The position numbers and the translations under genes were made by a program. Positions 1 to 6,577 of a stretch of 10,664 bases of DNA are shown here, one piece after another. Location: the NCBI GenBank assembly GCA_041481365.1, contig JBGPBS010000048.1, positions 1 to 10,664 on the forward strand, in the 5' to 3' direction. Under the pieces are notes generated by a model. The model was given only the letters and a program-made list of their open reading frames with translations, ran no database searches and was not told the origin of the DNA. Source of the DNA: DASPTR01 sp041481365. GTDB taxonomy: Archaea > Thermoproteota > Bathyarchaeia > Bathyarchaeales > Bathycorpusculaceae. Numbering within the stretch: position 1 is the stretch's first letter; each line of letters opens with the position of its first letter.

Positions 1-876
1 CGCAAAGTTTCAGATGCCAATGAATTCGCGAGCACTCTGGGCGAGAAGTTTAAGGCAATCATAGGAGAAGGAGAACAGATCTGGGCACCTTCTCCCGTCG
101 GGGCTTTCTTTGCGAGCGTCGTAACGGCAGGTTTTGCGAGCATTGTTTCATCTTTGGCTTCGGCAGTAACTAATCCTGAGTCTTTTCCAAGTCAAATGGT
201 GGCGCAGAAAATCAGCGCGACCCTTCCAGAGACTTTGAAAAAGTGGCTGCAGGAGTTCATCTCTGCAAAACGCAAGCTGGTCATTGGTTCGCGTGCTGCA
301 CGTGTATTCACGTTGACAAAGTTGGAGGCGATTTCCTATGCGGTTTCCTTGTCGTTTTTGACATTCGCTTATTCATATGTTAGAGTCAGTGATTTGAGTC
401 AAATTTGGATTCTAATTCCTACTGTCTTGGCCACAAGTATTGTTGTGGAGTTCTGCAAGAACTTTTTGATATCGATTGTGGCAAGGGTTGAGGGAGTGTG
501 GACCGAGCATCGTTTGTGGTATTTTGGTCTGGGCACTTTTCTCTTCTCCGTATTGGTTTTCAAAGTGCCCTTTTCTTCTCCGGCCCGGCTGACTCACAAT
601 GCTCCAAAGTTTACAAAGCGTTCTCTTGGTTTGGTCGCGGCAGCCCAAGTCGCAGTTGCTTTGGTGTTTGCAGCAGTTTTCTTCAGCGTGTTTACGATGG
701 GGTGGACGGTCATAGGGAACGTTGGGCTTGTGATGTGCTTGACGATGGCTTTTTTCGACAGCATCCCAATTCCGCCGATGAATGGCCATGACGTTTATGA
801 TTGGAGCAAGATTCTTTGGCTGATTTTGTTCATCACAGCGCTGACTCTATACGTGCTGTGCGTGTTCGTGCTATGA
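1..876 (+). CDS. Site-2 protease (M50)-like membrane protein, zinc site lost; 5' partial
   Basis: The frame is open from the first base, so the true start lies upstream and 291 residues are visible. Several hydrophobic segments are seen (near residues 34-52, 110-127, 135-160, 178-190, 208-235 and 273-291), so it is an integral membrane protein. The pattern after residue 145 follows archaeal M50 metalloproteases. A helix ends in VEFCKNF (149-155) where the family has HExxH, followed by 'GVWTEHRLWYFGLG' where the family has a GxWAExRLWPLGL-like stretch. Near the C-terminus comes DSIPIPPMNGHDVYDW, where the family has NxxPxPPLDG. Aligned this way both zinc histidines are V149 and K153 and the zinc aspartate is N261; only E150 of the active site remains. 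I infer a non-proteolytic relative with a binding or regulatory role in the membrane. An initiation codon inside the window (for example TTG 154) is unnecessary and would cut a hydrophobic segment. M50 homology is by pattern only. Confidence 0.66.
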   Translation, partial: RKVSDANEFASTLGEKFKAIIGEGEQIWAPSPVGAFFASVVTAGFASIVSSLASAVTNPESFPSQMVAQKISATLPETLKKWLQEFISAKRKLVIGSRAARVFTLTKLEAISYAVSLSFLTFAYSYVRVSDLSQIWILIPTVLATSIVVEFCKNFLISIVARVEGVWTEHRLWYFGLGTFLFSVLVFKVPFSSPARLTHNAPKFTKRSLGLVAAAQVAVALVFAAVFFSVFTMGWTVIGNVGLVMCLTMAFFDSIPIPPMNGHDVYDWSKILWLILFITALTLYVLCVFVL

Positions 877-918
877 TTGGTTGGAAGGCTGAATGGATGT
901 TGGAAATGGAGGAGTGGC

Positions 919-927
919 AAGGAGGAG
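919..927 (+). promoter_or_regulatory. Shine-Dalgarno site fixing a TTG start
   Basis: AAGGAGGAG lies 8 nt before the TTG at 936. It is a strong match to the anti-Shine-Dalgarno sequence. No ATG or GTG in the same frame lies at a suitable distance, so this site decides the start of the small membrane protein. Confidence 0.6.
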
Positions 928-935
928 CCTGACAT

Positions 936-1217
936 TTGCGATCTCCACATTGGGAATATCTTGCATACGTGCTGTTAGGTGTTGGAACGGCCCTGCTGGT
1001 TTCAGGTATTGCCACGCTCCTGTATTTCCAGAGGCACCCTGAAGTAAACCCGCAGTATAGCCCGTATCCAATTCCGCTGACGATTGCTGGTGCGTGCACC
1101 GTCGTTCTGAGCATTTTCCCTCTCGCAAGATCAAAGAAACAAAGGATAAAGGAGATTGGGGAAAATGAAGCTCGTCTCCCTCCACCCCCTCCAGAGAGCC
1201 CGCCTCCTCCACCCTAG
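936..1217 (+). CDS. Small two-helix membrane protein with proline-rich tail
   Basis: I do not recognise a family. The 93-residue product starts at TTG 936 behind a strong AAGGAGGAG site. It has two probable membrane helices, about residues 8-30 (YVLLGVGTALLVSGIATLLYF) and 46-68 (PIPLTIAGACTVVLSIFPLA), joined by a short polar loop. A basic, charged stretch (SKKQRIKEIGENEAR) follows, and the protein ends in a run of prolines (PPPPPESPPPPP). By the positive-inside rule the basic and proline-rich tail is probably cytoplasmic, with the short N-terminus on the same side. It starts 59 nt after the M50-like gene on the same strand, so co-transcription is likely. The proline tail could bind a partner, but nothing in the sequence identifies one. 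Confidence that it is a real gene rests on the ribosome-binding site and the membrane-protein composition. Confidence 0.55.
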   Translation: MRSPHWEYLAYVLLGVGTALLVSGIATLLYFQRHPEVNPQYSPYPIPLTIAGACTVVLSIFPLARSKKQRIKEIGENEARLPPPPPESPPPPP

Positions 1218-1238
1218 CTGGCGTGGGCCAAGCGGGCT
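1197..1238 (+). repeat. Inverted repeat spanning the stop codon of the small membrane protein
   Basis: AGCCCGC (1197-1203) and GCGGGCT (1232-1238) are exact reverse complements separated by 28 nt, with the TAG stop in the loop. The arms are GC-rich, but the loop is long and no T-run follows, so a terminator role is doubtful. Confidence 0.25.
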
Positions 1239-1283
1239 TCAGACATTTTCAGAAGAATCTAGACATATACGAGCTCAAAATAT

Positions 1284-1299
1284 AGTCGCAGTAGCGACT
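1284..1299 (-). terminator. Hairpin in the 1218-1452 gap, possible minus-strand terminator
   Basis: AGTCGC-AGTA-GCGACT is a perfect 6-bp stem with a 4-nt loop. Read on the minus strand, it is followed by ATATTTTG, which could help release transcripts from the winged-helix gene about 150 nt upstream. The T content is modest. The rest of 1218-1452 shows nothing I can assign. Confidence 0.28.
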
Positions 1300-1452
1300 T
1301 AGAAGAAAAGAGTAGCCACCTCACCAGAAAGTTACATCCATTTATGAAAAATAGGAAAATGGGAATTTGCGAGACTTCTCCATTTGCGCGTGGAAAGGGG
1401 AATTCATGTAGCGTGTGCGCACGAATGTGCTTAGGCGCTTTCATTAACGAAA

Positions 1453-1743
1453 TCAAAAAGGTGTTGGCCTGCGGTTTTCTTCTTCAATGATGGGAAGCAC
1501 TTGTCTTAGCTCTCTGAAGTACTTAAGTACGGTTATGCCTCTCTGAGTTACGGCGTAGACCCGCCTCTCTTTCCCCACGATTCTTTCTTCAACAAGACCT
1601 TGACTAATCAGGAAGCGCACGTAATTTTTCAGGACATTGCAGTTTACGTTCGCTTTGTACATTATGTGCGTCAGCTTCAATGGTCCTCGATGAGCCAGCA
1701 CTCTGAGGATGTCTATGTACATTTCGAGTTTAGAGCGTCTCAT
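1453..1743 (-). CDS. SSo10a-like winged-helix DNA-binding protein
   Basis: This 96-residue protein fits the archaeal winged-helix family PF14947 (HTH_45, COG3432). It begins MRRSKLEMYIDILRVL, a typical first helix. A helix-turn-helix follows (about residues 22-48, KLTHIMYKANVNCNVLKNYVR), then 'FLISQGLVEE' and a beta-wing ending in the family-typical 'YAVTQRGITVLKYF'. The last residues (about 75-90) could form the C-terminal dimerisation helix. It should bind DNA as a dimer, as a repressor or a chromatin-associated factor; the target is unknown. I chose ATG 1743 because GGAGAG (1751-1756) lies 9 nt ahead of it. A GTG at 1758 in the same frame would add five residues but overlaps that site. A BRE/TATA element sits about 45 nt upstream. 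The gene is divergent from a methyltransferase remnant. Confidence 0.82.
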   Translation of the reverse strand: MRRSKLEMYIDILRVLAHRGPLKLTHIMYKANVNCNVLKNYVRFLISQGLVEERIVGKERRVYAVTQRGITVLKYFRELRQVLPIIEEENRRPTPF

Positions 1744-1785
1744 TTCAAAACTCTCCACTAGGCGTTCTTGCCTATCGAAGCCCTG

Positions 1786-1799
1786 AGTATAAACCTTTT
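1786..1799 (-). promoter_or_regulatory. BRE/TATA promoter of the winged-helix gene
   Basis: Read on the minus strand this is AAAAGGTTTATACT: a purine-rich BRE followed directly by a TATA element. Transcription would start near 1765, giving a leader of about 20 nt that contains the GGAGAG ribosome-binding site. Confidence 0.55.
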
Positions 1800-1812
1800 A
1801 TGTATTTGAAAT

Positions 1813-2027
1813 ATGGTTGCTGCATTTGGCAACGTTTTGCGGGTCAAGTGGTTCATGAAACTGATGACCAAACCGAAGGAAATAAGGCCAGGCCTCACCT
1901 CATCCATAAACGCTGCTTACACCATCCAAGAGATTCAGTCGATCCTATCGAAGACAGATTTGAAATCATCCACAGTGAAAAAGACAATGAGGGCTTCGTA
2001 ATAAGCGGGGAAAAACATACGAAATAG
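1813..2027 (+). pseudogene. 3' remnant of a SAM-dependent methyltransferase gene, frameshifted
   Basis: From 1813 one frame reads through KEIRPGLTSSINAAYTIQEI, then 'QSILSKTDLKSSTVKKTMR', and hits TAA at 1999. The overlapping frame from 1992 continues with GFVISGEKHTK and stops at 2025. Joined, the two halves resemble the C-terminus of class I methyltransferases of the UbiE type: a 'SI-AAYT-EEI-IL-T-L' helix followed by a strand like 'GFVISGEK'. The joint falls in the GGG run at 1991-1993, consistent with loss of one base. The nucleotide-binding N-terminal domain is missing: in the first frame a TGA lies at 1807, and the promoter of the divergent regulator occupies the DNA before that. I read this as a decayed gene end; an assembly indel could explain the shift but not the missing N-terminus. 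The family call is by pattern only. Confidence 0.5.
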
Positions 2028-2089
2028 CACCGCGCGAGCGTATGCAAGCAGAGCATTTTGGGCTCAGCGGCGGGTAGGTTCCTCTGTCG

Positions 2090-3541
2090 CTAGCTTAGTC
2101 CGAGCGCCTTTGCGACGCGTTTGCCCAATTTGGTGTCAGCTTTCTTGAGGTTTGCCACCATGCGTTGCTGAATCGGCCTATCTGCCTTTCCCAGTGAATC
2201 AGCTATGTTATCAACCAAATGGTCTTGATCCACTTTGCCCAGCGAACCGTAGCGTTCGCCCGCCTGCTGAAAGTCGTTGGTCAGGCTGATCTTCTGGCGC
2301 ACGACTTTCCCTTTGATCTCGTAATCTTCCGTCGGCGTGGCTGGCGCTTCATGTGGCATCCCGCCTGCCAAAGTGTTGGGCTCGTAGTTGACTGCTCCAC
2401 CACCATAGGGCGCGTACTGCATCGCACCATCTCTCTGGTCATTATTGACAGGCGCCTGCGGCCGATTGACCGGAAGCTGCAGGTAGTTGGGACCAAGTCG
2501 ATACCGCTGCGTGTCCGCGTACGAGAAGGCTCTGCCTTGCAGAAGCTTGTCTGCAGAAAACTCGATTCCTGGCACGATAGAGGCTGGACAGAAAGCAGCC
2601 TGCTCCACCTCAGCAAAGAAGTTCTCCGGGTTGCGATTCAACACCATCTTGCCTACTGGCATTAGCGGGAATTTGTGCTCTGGCCAAGTCTTTGTAGCGT
2701 CCAGCGGGTCAAAGCCCTGCTTCAGCTCATCAGCCATCTCCATGATCTGAACATGCATCTCGAACTCCACCGTTTTTTCTGAGGCGATAGTTTGGTACAA
2801 GTCGCGTGCCGCAATGTCCGGGTCTTCCCCCGCAAGGCGGGCTGCCTCGTGGCGGTCAATAGTCTCAAGCCCTGCTTTTGGCTTCCAGTGATACTTGACA
2901 TAAACGGCCTTGCCTTCTGCGTTCACCCACTTGTAGGTGTTGACACCGAACCCTTCCATTTTCCTGTAGCTCTTGACGGTTCCCCTATCCGAAAAGAGCC
3001 ATGTTATCATATGCGTGGATTCCGGAGTCAGCGAGATGAAATCCCAAAAACGATTGTCAGCCGACGGGCCCGAGGAGAAATTCGTGTCAGGGGCAGGCTT
3101 AAAAGAATGTACCATATCAGGGAATTTGATGGCGTCCCTGATGAAGAAAACGGGCAGATTGTTCCCCACCAGATCGTAGTTTCCATCTTCGGTGTAGAAC
3201 TTCACCGCGAAGCCTCTGGGATCGCGCGCAGTATCTGCAGATCCTCGTGAACCCACAACTGTGGAGAAACGAACGAATACAGGCGTCTTCTTCTTCGGAT
3301 CTTGAAGGAACTCTGCGCAGGTATACTTTGCCATGCTCCTGTAAACTTGGAAGTAGCCAGCCGCACCGGCTCCCTTAGCATGAACCACACGCTCAGGAAT
3401 CCGCTCACGGTCGAAGTGTGCGAGCTTCTCGACAAGATGCACATCCTGCAGCAATACAGGGCCACGCTCCCCAGCCGTTAGTGAGTTCTGGTTATCGGTG
3501 ACTGGAGCTCCTTGATTCGTCGTAAGACGTTTTTCTTTCAT
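2090..3541 (-). CDS. katA: Monofunctional haem catalase
   Basis: This cytoplasmic enzyme converts two H2O2 to water and O2. At 483 residues it has the usual length of small-subunit catalases. The distal-pocket histidine is H54 in RVVHAKGAGA, and the distal asparagine is N127 in DLVGNNLPVFFIRD. The proximal haem ligand is Y341 in RAFSYADTQRYRLGPN, with R337 four residues before it. The 'DTQRYRLG' form is closer to bacterial-type clade 3 than to the E. coli large-subunit type; no C-terminal flavodoxin-like domain is present. I chose ATG 3541 because AGGAAGGAGA (3553-3562) lies 11 nt ahead and the predicted transcript starts near 3568. An in-frame ATG at 3577 would lie upstream of that transcript start. 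The gene is divergent from a PerR/Fur-like regulator, so peroxide induction by derepression is likely. Transfer from bacteria is plausible but not demonstrated here. Confidence 0.96.
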   Translation of the reverse strand: MKEKRLTTNQGAPVTDNQNSLTAGERGPVLLQDVHLVEKLAHFDRERIPERVVHAKGAGAAGYFQVYRSMAKYTCAEFLQDPKKKTPVFVRFSTVVGSRGSADTARDPRGFAVKFYTEDGNYDLVGNNLPVFFIRDAIKFPDMVHSFKPAPDTNFSSGPSADNRFWDFISLTPESTHMITWLFSDRGTVKSYRKMEGFGVNTYKWVNAEGKAVYVKYHWKPKAGLETIDRHEAARLAGEDPDIAARDLYQTIASEKTVEFEMHVQIMEMADELKQGFDPLDATKTWPEHKFPLMPVGKMVLNRNPENFFAEVEQAAFCPASIVPGIEFSADKLLQGRAFSYADTQRYRLGPNYLQLPVNRPQAPVNNDQRDGAMQYAPYGGGAVNYEPNTLAGGMPHEAPATPTEDYEIKGKVVRQKISLTNDFQQAGERYGSLGKVDQDHLVDNIADSLGKADRPIQQRMVANLKKADTKLGKRVAKALGLS

Positions 3542-3552
3542 AACTCGCAATA

Positions 3553-3562
3553 TCTCCTTCCT
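3553..3562 (-). promoter_or_regulatory. Ribosome-binding site deciding the catalase start
   Basis: On the minus strand AGGAAGGAGA ends 11 nt before ATG 3541. It supports this start over the in-frame ATG at 3577, which has no such site. Confidence 0.55.
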
Positions 3563-3588
3563 AGCAAGATACTGCATTAATCCTAAGG

Positions 3589-3598
3589 CTTATTTAAG
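3589..3598. promoter_or_regulatory. Shared, near-symmetric TATA box of catalase and PerR-like genes
   Basis: CTTATTTAAG reads CTTAAATAAG on the other strand, so it is symmetric except at its centre. It lies about 25 nt from both expected transcript starts: near 3568 for catalase (-) and near 3618 for the regulator (+). The regulator mRNA would then be almost leaderless, with ATG at 3623. One element may serve both directions; this is inferred from spacing. Confidence 0.5.
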
Positions 3599-3602
3599 AA
3601 TT

Positions 3603-3618
3603 GTTATTATGTAATAAC
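3603..3618. promoter_or_regulatory. Palindromic operator, probable PerR/Fur box
   Basis: GTTATTA-TG-TAATAAC is a perfect 7-bp inverted repeat around a 2-bp centre. It is AT-rich and resembles the bacterial PerR box (TTATAATNATTATAA) in its outer bases. It lies between the shared TATA box and the regulator's start, and directly upstream of the TATA box as seen from catalase, where TFB contacts the BRE. A bound dimer could block both promoters. Confidence 0.6.
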
Positions 3619-3622
3619 CTGT

Positions 3623-4090
3623 ATGAACTACTTTCAAAAATCCGACGCATCGGCAATTGAGGCTCTCCGCAAGAAAGGATACAGAGCCACTCCACAGAGG
3701 ATAGCGATTTGTCGATTCGCACTCCACAGCCGAGACCATCCAACTGCGCAGAAAATCTATGAAGAAGTTAGAAAGGTGCATCCAACGGTTAGCCTTGCGA
3801 CAGTTTACAAGACCCTTCAGGTTCTCGAAGAACTGGATCTGATCCAGGAATTGGACTTTCCTCAAAGTCAAGCAAGATTCGATTCCTACATGAAACCTCA
3901 CATAAACTTGGTCTGCATACGATGTGGCAACATCAGAGATCTAGACGATGAGACTGCGCGAGAGATAGTCAAGAGAGTTGCCGCTACAACAAAATTCACT
4001 CCGACAGGGCAACGCCTGGACATATGTGGCATCTGCCAAGAATGTGGCAGCACCGAACTCGTCACCCGCCCCATTAAAAAGAACCTGTAA
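3623..4090 (+). CDS. perR: PerR/Fur-family peroxide- or metal-responsive repressor
   Basis: This 155-residue protein is of normal Fur-family length. An N-terminal winged helix (about 10-85) carries the family signature YRATPQRIAI and the recognition helix 'VSLATVYKTLQVLEELDLI'. The C-terminal dimerisation domain has the structural zinc pairs C98/C101 (CIRC) and C138/C141 (CQEC). The regulatory metal ligands of Bacillus PerR align to H39 (HPTA), D87 (RFDS), H93 and D106, but the fifth ligand, a histidine in PerR, is N95 in KPHINLVC. An extra cysteine, C135, stands close to the second zinc pair. Divergence from catalase across one palindrome argues for PerR-like function and autoregulation. The start at ATG 3623 follows the predicted transcript start by only a few nucleotides. 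The family is certain; the peroxide role is inferred, and iron or manganese sensing remains possible. No assignable element is visible in 4091-4268 beyond the gene. Confidence 0.9.
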   Translation: MNYFQKSDASAIEALRKKGYRATPQRIAICRFALHSRDHPTAQKIYEEVRKVHPTVSLATVYKTLQVLEELDLIQELDFPQSQARFDSYMKPHINLVCIRCGNIRDLDDETAREIVKRVAATTKFTPTGQRLDICGICQECGSTELVTRPIKKNL

Positions 4091-4268
4091 GCTTGGCCTC
4101 TTACCCTGATTGGTTGTCGGCAAGGTAACGCAAGAGAAAGGCACCACTGCGACTAGATGTGCTAGAAAAATGATTCTTCTTGAATGACTGCGCGTTCCCT
4201 GCTCGTGCCGAGAAATAACCTCTCGTGTGCAGACGGCTAGATTACTCGTTTCGAGCCGGAAGTGCAGG

Positions 4269-5375
4269 TTAGTCTTCTTCCCACTTCGTTATCCATGAGC
4301 CTACGAAAATGGATAGTAATCCTAGGGCCGTTATGATTACGGTGTTCAGGATTGCTTGTTGGGGTTGGCCGAAGATCATGGCGGATCTGAGGCCTTCGTT
4401 TACGTAGGTGAGTGGGAGCACTTGGGCAATTGTTTGCAGGAACTGGGGCATCTGGCTCAGTGGGAAGAATGTGCCTGAGAGGAACATCATTGGGAACGTT
4501 ACGACGTTTGCCGCCGCGTCTGCGCCATCTGGGTCTTTGACGAACCTTGCAATAATCATTCCCAAACCCGTGAACATTAGCGAAGCCATTGCCACCATGA
4601 TCAACGAGACTGGGTCAACAGTCATCTTCATGCTGAATATCGTAAGACCCAGTATCATCATCACCGCCATGCCTAAGTAGGATATGAGGACGTTGTAGAT
4701 GGTTCTGGACAGTATCCACTCATAACGTTTCAATGGCGTGGTTGCTAGCTTGTGGAAGACACCGTTTTCTTTGAACCTGGCACTCAGCGAGACCGCAGTA
4801 AAAATGCTCGTTGTCATGGCGGTCATCCCAATGACGCCTGGAAGGAAGAAGTCGATATAGCCGAAGCGCTTTGGAGCTATCGTCAAGTCTTCAACGCTCA
4901 AGTAATGGACACCTCTTGAAAGCGTGCGTTCTATGACGTTCATCACGATGCTGCGAACGACAGGTCCAGATGAAGTCGATTGGTCGTAGATGAAAGTCAC
5001 GTTTGCCGTGACGCTGCCACTGGTAGACACTGCCATGTTTGCGGTGTCGTTGAATCCGGATGGAATAATGAGCAGGCTGCTTAGTCTGTTGGTTATCGCA
5101 TAGTCTGTTGCGTTGATTGAGGGGTCCAATATGTGAATGTTGAAGGCGTTTGAGGTGTTTAGAACATTCACAATAGTGTCAGACCAGAGCGTTGCTTTCC
5201 CATTGATTTGGTCTTGATTCTGCAGGTAGAGGTCGTACTTCATTGAGGACTGGCTGAAAATGGCCCCGAACAGGAGTATCAAGACGCTGGGAAATGCGAT
5301 CGTCCAGAAAATCGTGCTCTTGTTTCGGAGGAAAGTCTTGAGGCTGGCCTTGAGATCAAGAACTACGTGGCTCAT
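4269..5375 (-). CDS. ABC-2 family exporter permease
   Basis: This 368-residue protein is the membrane half of a two-gene ABC exporter. The layout is typical of ABC-2 permeases: a short cytoplasmic start, a first helix at about residues 22-40 (IFWTIAFPSVLILLFGAIF) and a large outer loop (about 42-170) with several NxT/NxS sequons. Five further helices follow (about 172-198, 220-247, 255-277, 285-310 and 343-363). The short 'FLSGTFFPLSQMP' motif near 300 and 'LPLTYVNEGLRS' near 325 are characteristic of DrrB/NodJ-like permeases. Its ATG (5375-5373) overlaps the ATPase stop codon as ATGA, so translation is coupled. The outer loop and sequons suggest it faces the cell surface. The substrate cannot be told from sequence; drugs, lipids or other small amphiphiles are usual for the family. 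Confidence 0.88.
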   Translation of the reverse strand: MSHVVLDLKASLKTFLRNKSTIFWTIAFPSVLILLFGAIFSQSSMKYDLYLQNQDQINGKATLWSDTIVNVLNTSNAFNIHILDPSINATDYAITNRLSSLLIIPSGFNDTANMAVSTSGSVTANVTFIYDQSTSSGPVVRSIVMNVIERTLSRGVHYLSVEDLTIAPKRFGYIDFFLPGVIGMTAMTTSIFTAVSLSARFKENGVFHKLATTPLKRYEWILSRTIYNVLISYLGMAVMMILGLTIFSMKMTVDPVSLIMVAMASLMFTGLGMIIARFVKDPDGADAAANVVTFPMMFLSGTFFPLSQMPQFLQTIAQVLPLTYVNEGLRSAMIFGQPQQAILNTVIITALGLLSIFVGSWITKWEED

Positions 5376-6310
5376 ACTTTGCTGTCCTCCTCCAAAGATT
5401 CTCCCGTAAGGTTGAGAAACACATCTTCAAGACTTGAACGTTTCACCTGTAATTCACTGAAGGACACGTCAGCACTGCTTAGCTCATGAAGGATTTCAGA
5501 AACGGTCACAGCATGGTTGAGATGAACGGTAACGTCGCCAGTTGCATCGTCAAAGTTTGCTTCGATTCCAAGTTTTTCTATCGTTGGAACCGCCTTCGAA
5601 CTAGTTTTCTTGAGGACTAGCAGGTTCTTTTTGCCGTATTCGGAGATAAGTTTGTCAGTCGCATCTAACGCAACAATTTTGCCGTTGTAGATTATGCCGA
5701 CGCGATCGGCAAGCACTTCCGCTTCTTCCATGTAATGCGTCGTTAAGAACACGGTTTTCCCGTGCTTTTGGAATTCATCGATCAAGTGCCAGACTACATG
5801 ACGCGCTTTTGGGTCCAGTCCAGATGTGGGCTCATCCAGGAAAATCAGTTCAGGATCATTCACCAGAGCGACAGCTATTCCGAGTCGCTGTTTCAATCCG
5901 CCTGACAAATGCTTGAACAACACGTTCTTCTTGTCCTCCAAGTCCACCTGCTTGATCAAGCCGTCGACGTCCGGATGGCTGTTGAACATTCCCGCAAAAT
6001 ACTGGATTGTCTCCTTGACGGTCAATCTTTCGTAAGTGGCGAAATCCTGCGGCAAAACGCCTGTCCTTTTCTTTATGCTTTCCTTGTCTTTCGAAATGTC
6101 ATGCCCCAGCACGTAGGCCTTCCCGGCTGTGGGCTTCCGGAGACATTCCAGCATCTCGACAGTCGTGGTCTTGCCTGCGCCGTTGGGTCCCAGAAAGGCG
6201 AAGATCTCGCCCCTTTTAACCGTGAAAGAAATACCGTTGACGGCGATCAAATCACCGTATCTTTTCGTGAGGCCTTCCACTTGAATGGCGACGTCATTGC
6301 TCAAATCCAT
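5372..6310 (-). CDS. ABC exporter ATP-binding protein, DrrA-like
   Basis: This 312-residue ATPase powers the ABC-2 permease that follows it. All motifs are intact: Walker A GPNGAGKT (41-48), Q-loop Q88, signature LSGGLKQ (135-141), Walker B LIFLDEP (155-161, with E160), D-loop GLD and the switch histidine H192 in TTHYMEEAE. A C-terminal extension of about 90 residues ends in LEDVFLNLTGESLEED, a hallmark of DrrA/CcmA-type ATPases. I chose ATG 6310 because the protein then begins MDLSNDVAIQVEGLTKRYG, as family members do. The frame can be extended to ATG 6418, but that would place 36 extra residues across a BRE/TATA element. The two genes overlap by 4 nt and form a bicistronic operon. Two subunits of each protein would form the working transporter. 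Confidence 0.93.
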   Translation of the reverse strand: MDLSNDVAIQVEGLTKRYGDLIAVNGISFTVKRGEIFAFLGPNGAGKTTTVEMLECLRKPTAGKAYVLGHDISKDKESIKKRTGVLPQDFATYERLTVKETIQYFAGMFNSHPDVDGLIKQVDLEDKKNVLFKHLSGGLKQRLGIAVALVNDPELIFLDEPTSGLDPKARHVVWHLIDEFQKHGKTVFLTTHYMEEAEVLADRVGIIYNGKIVALDATDKLISEYGKKNLLVLKKTSSKAVPTIEKLGIEANFDDATGDVTVHLNHAVTVSEILHELSSADVSFSELQVKRSSLEDVFLNLTGESLEEDSKV

Positions 6311-6354
6311 TCCTCGCAGTTTGATAACAACTGTTTCGACATCTAGAATCGCGA

Positions 6355-6366
6355 GTTTAAACCTTT
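6355..6366 (-). promoter_or_regulatory. BRE/TATA promoter of the ABC exporter operon
   Basis: On the minus strand AAAGGTTTAAAC matches a BRE followed by a TATA box. It predicts a transcript start near 6333, about 22 nt before ATG 6310. It strongly resembles the element ahead of the winged-helix gene (AAAAGGTTTATAC). Confidence 0.55.
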
Positions 6367-6495
6367 CTGCGTCAAAAACTTGATATTCACCGTAGATTAG
6401 AGAGCCCGACCGGCGCATAATTGAAAGAACTTCGAATGCTCTTATCGATGTTCAATCTGACTTCCATGATCCTACTACATGATTTGAGTATTCTG

Positions 6496-6503
6496 TTTAT
6501 AAG
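6496..6503 (+). promoter_or_regulatory. TATA box upstream of the zinc-ribbon gene
   Basis: TTTATAAG lies where a transcript would begin near 6525, giving a leader of about 50 nt. GGGAG (6561-6565) near its end is a candidate ribosome-binding site, 12 nt from ATG 6578. The 6367-6490 stretch between the divergent promoters shows nothing I can assign. Confidence 0.45.
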
Positions 6504-6577
6504 TGTCAATGCGAAGGTAGATGTAACGTGTAAGAAGCAATTTTCGCATAGCGACTAACAGGGAGTTGAAAGAATCA

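Noticed and set aside
1259..1456. Minus-strand 65-codon frame with a hydrophobic segment, directly after the winged-helix gene
   Set aside because: It begins with TTG overlapping the stop codon, lacks a recognisable family and has a composition like translated non-coding DNA; its DNA also holds the 1284-1299 hairpin.
2219..3465. Several open frames on both strands inside the catalase gene
   Set aside because: They are frames opposite or offset to a clearly real catalase, with arginine- and serine-rich composition and no recognisable motifs.
4101..4128. TTACC ... GGTAA inverted repeat after the PerR-like gene as a terminator
   Set aside because: Only 5 bp with an 18-nt loop and no T-run; it is within what chance gives.
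4408..4680. Plus-strand 90-codon frame inside the permease gene
   Set aside because: It is antisense to an intact ABC-2 permease with clear membrane topology and shows no motif of its own.
6311..6418. 36-residue N-terminal extension of the ABC ATPase from ATG 6418
   Set aside because: It would place coding sequence across the BRE/TATA element at 6355-6366, and family members begin near MDLSNDVAIQVEGL.
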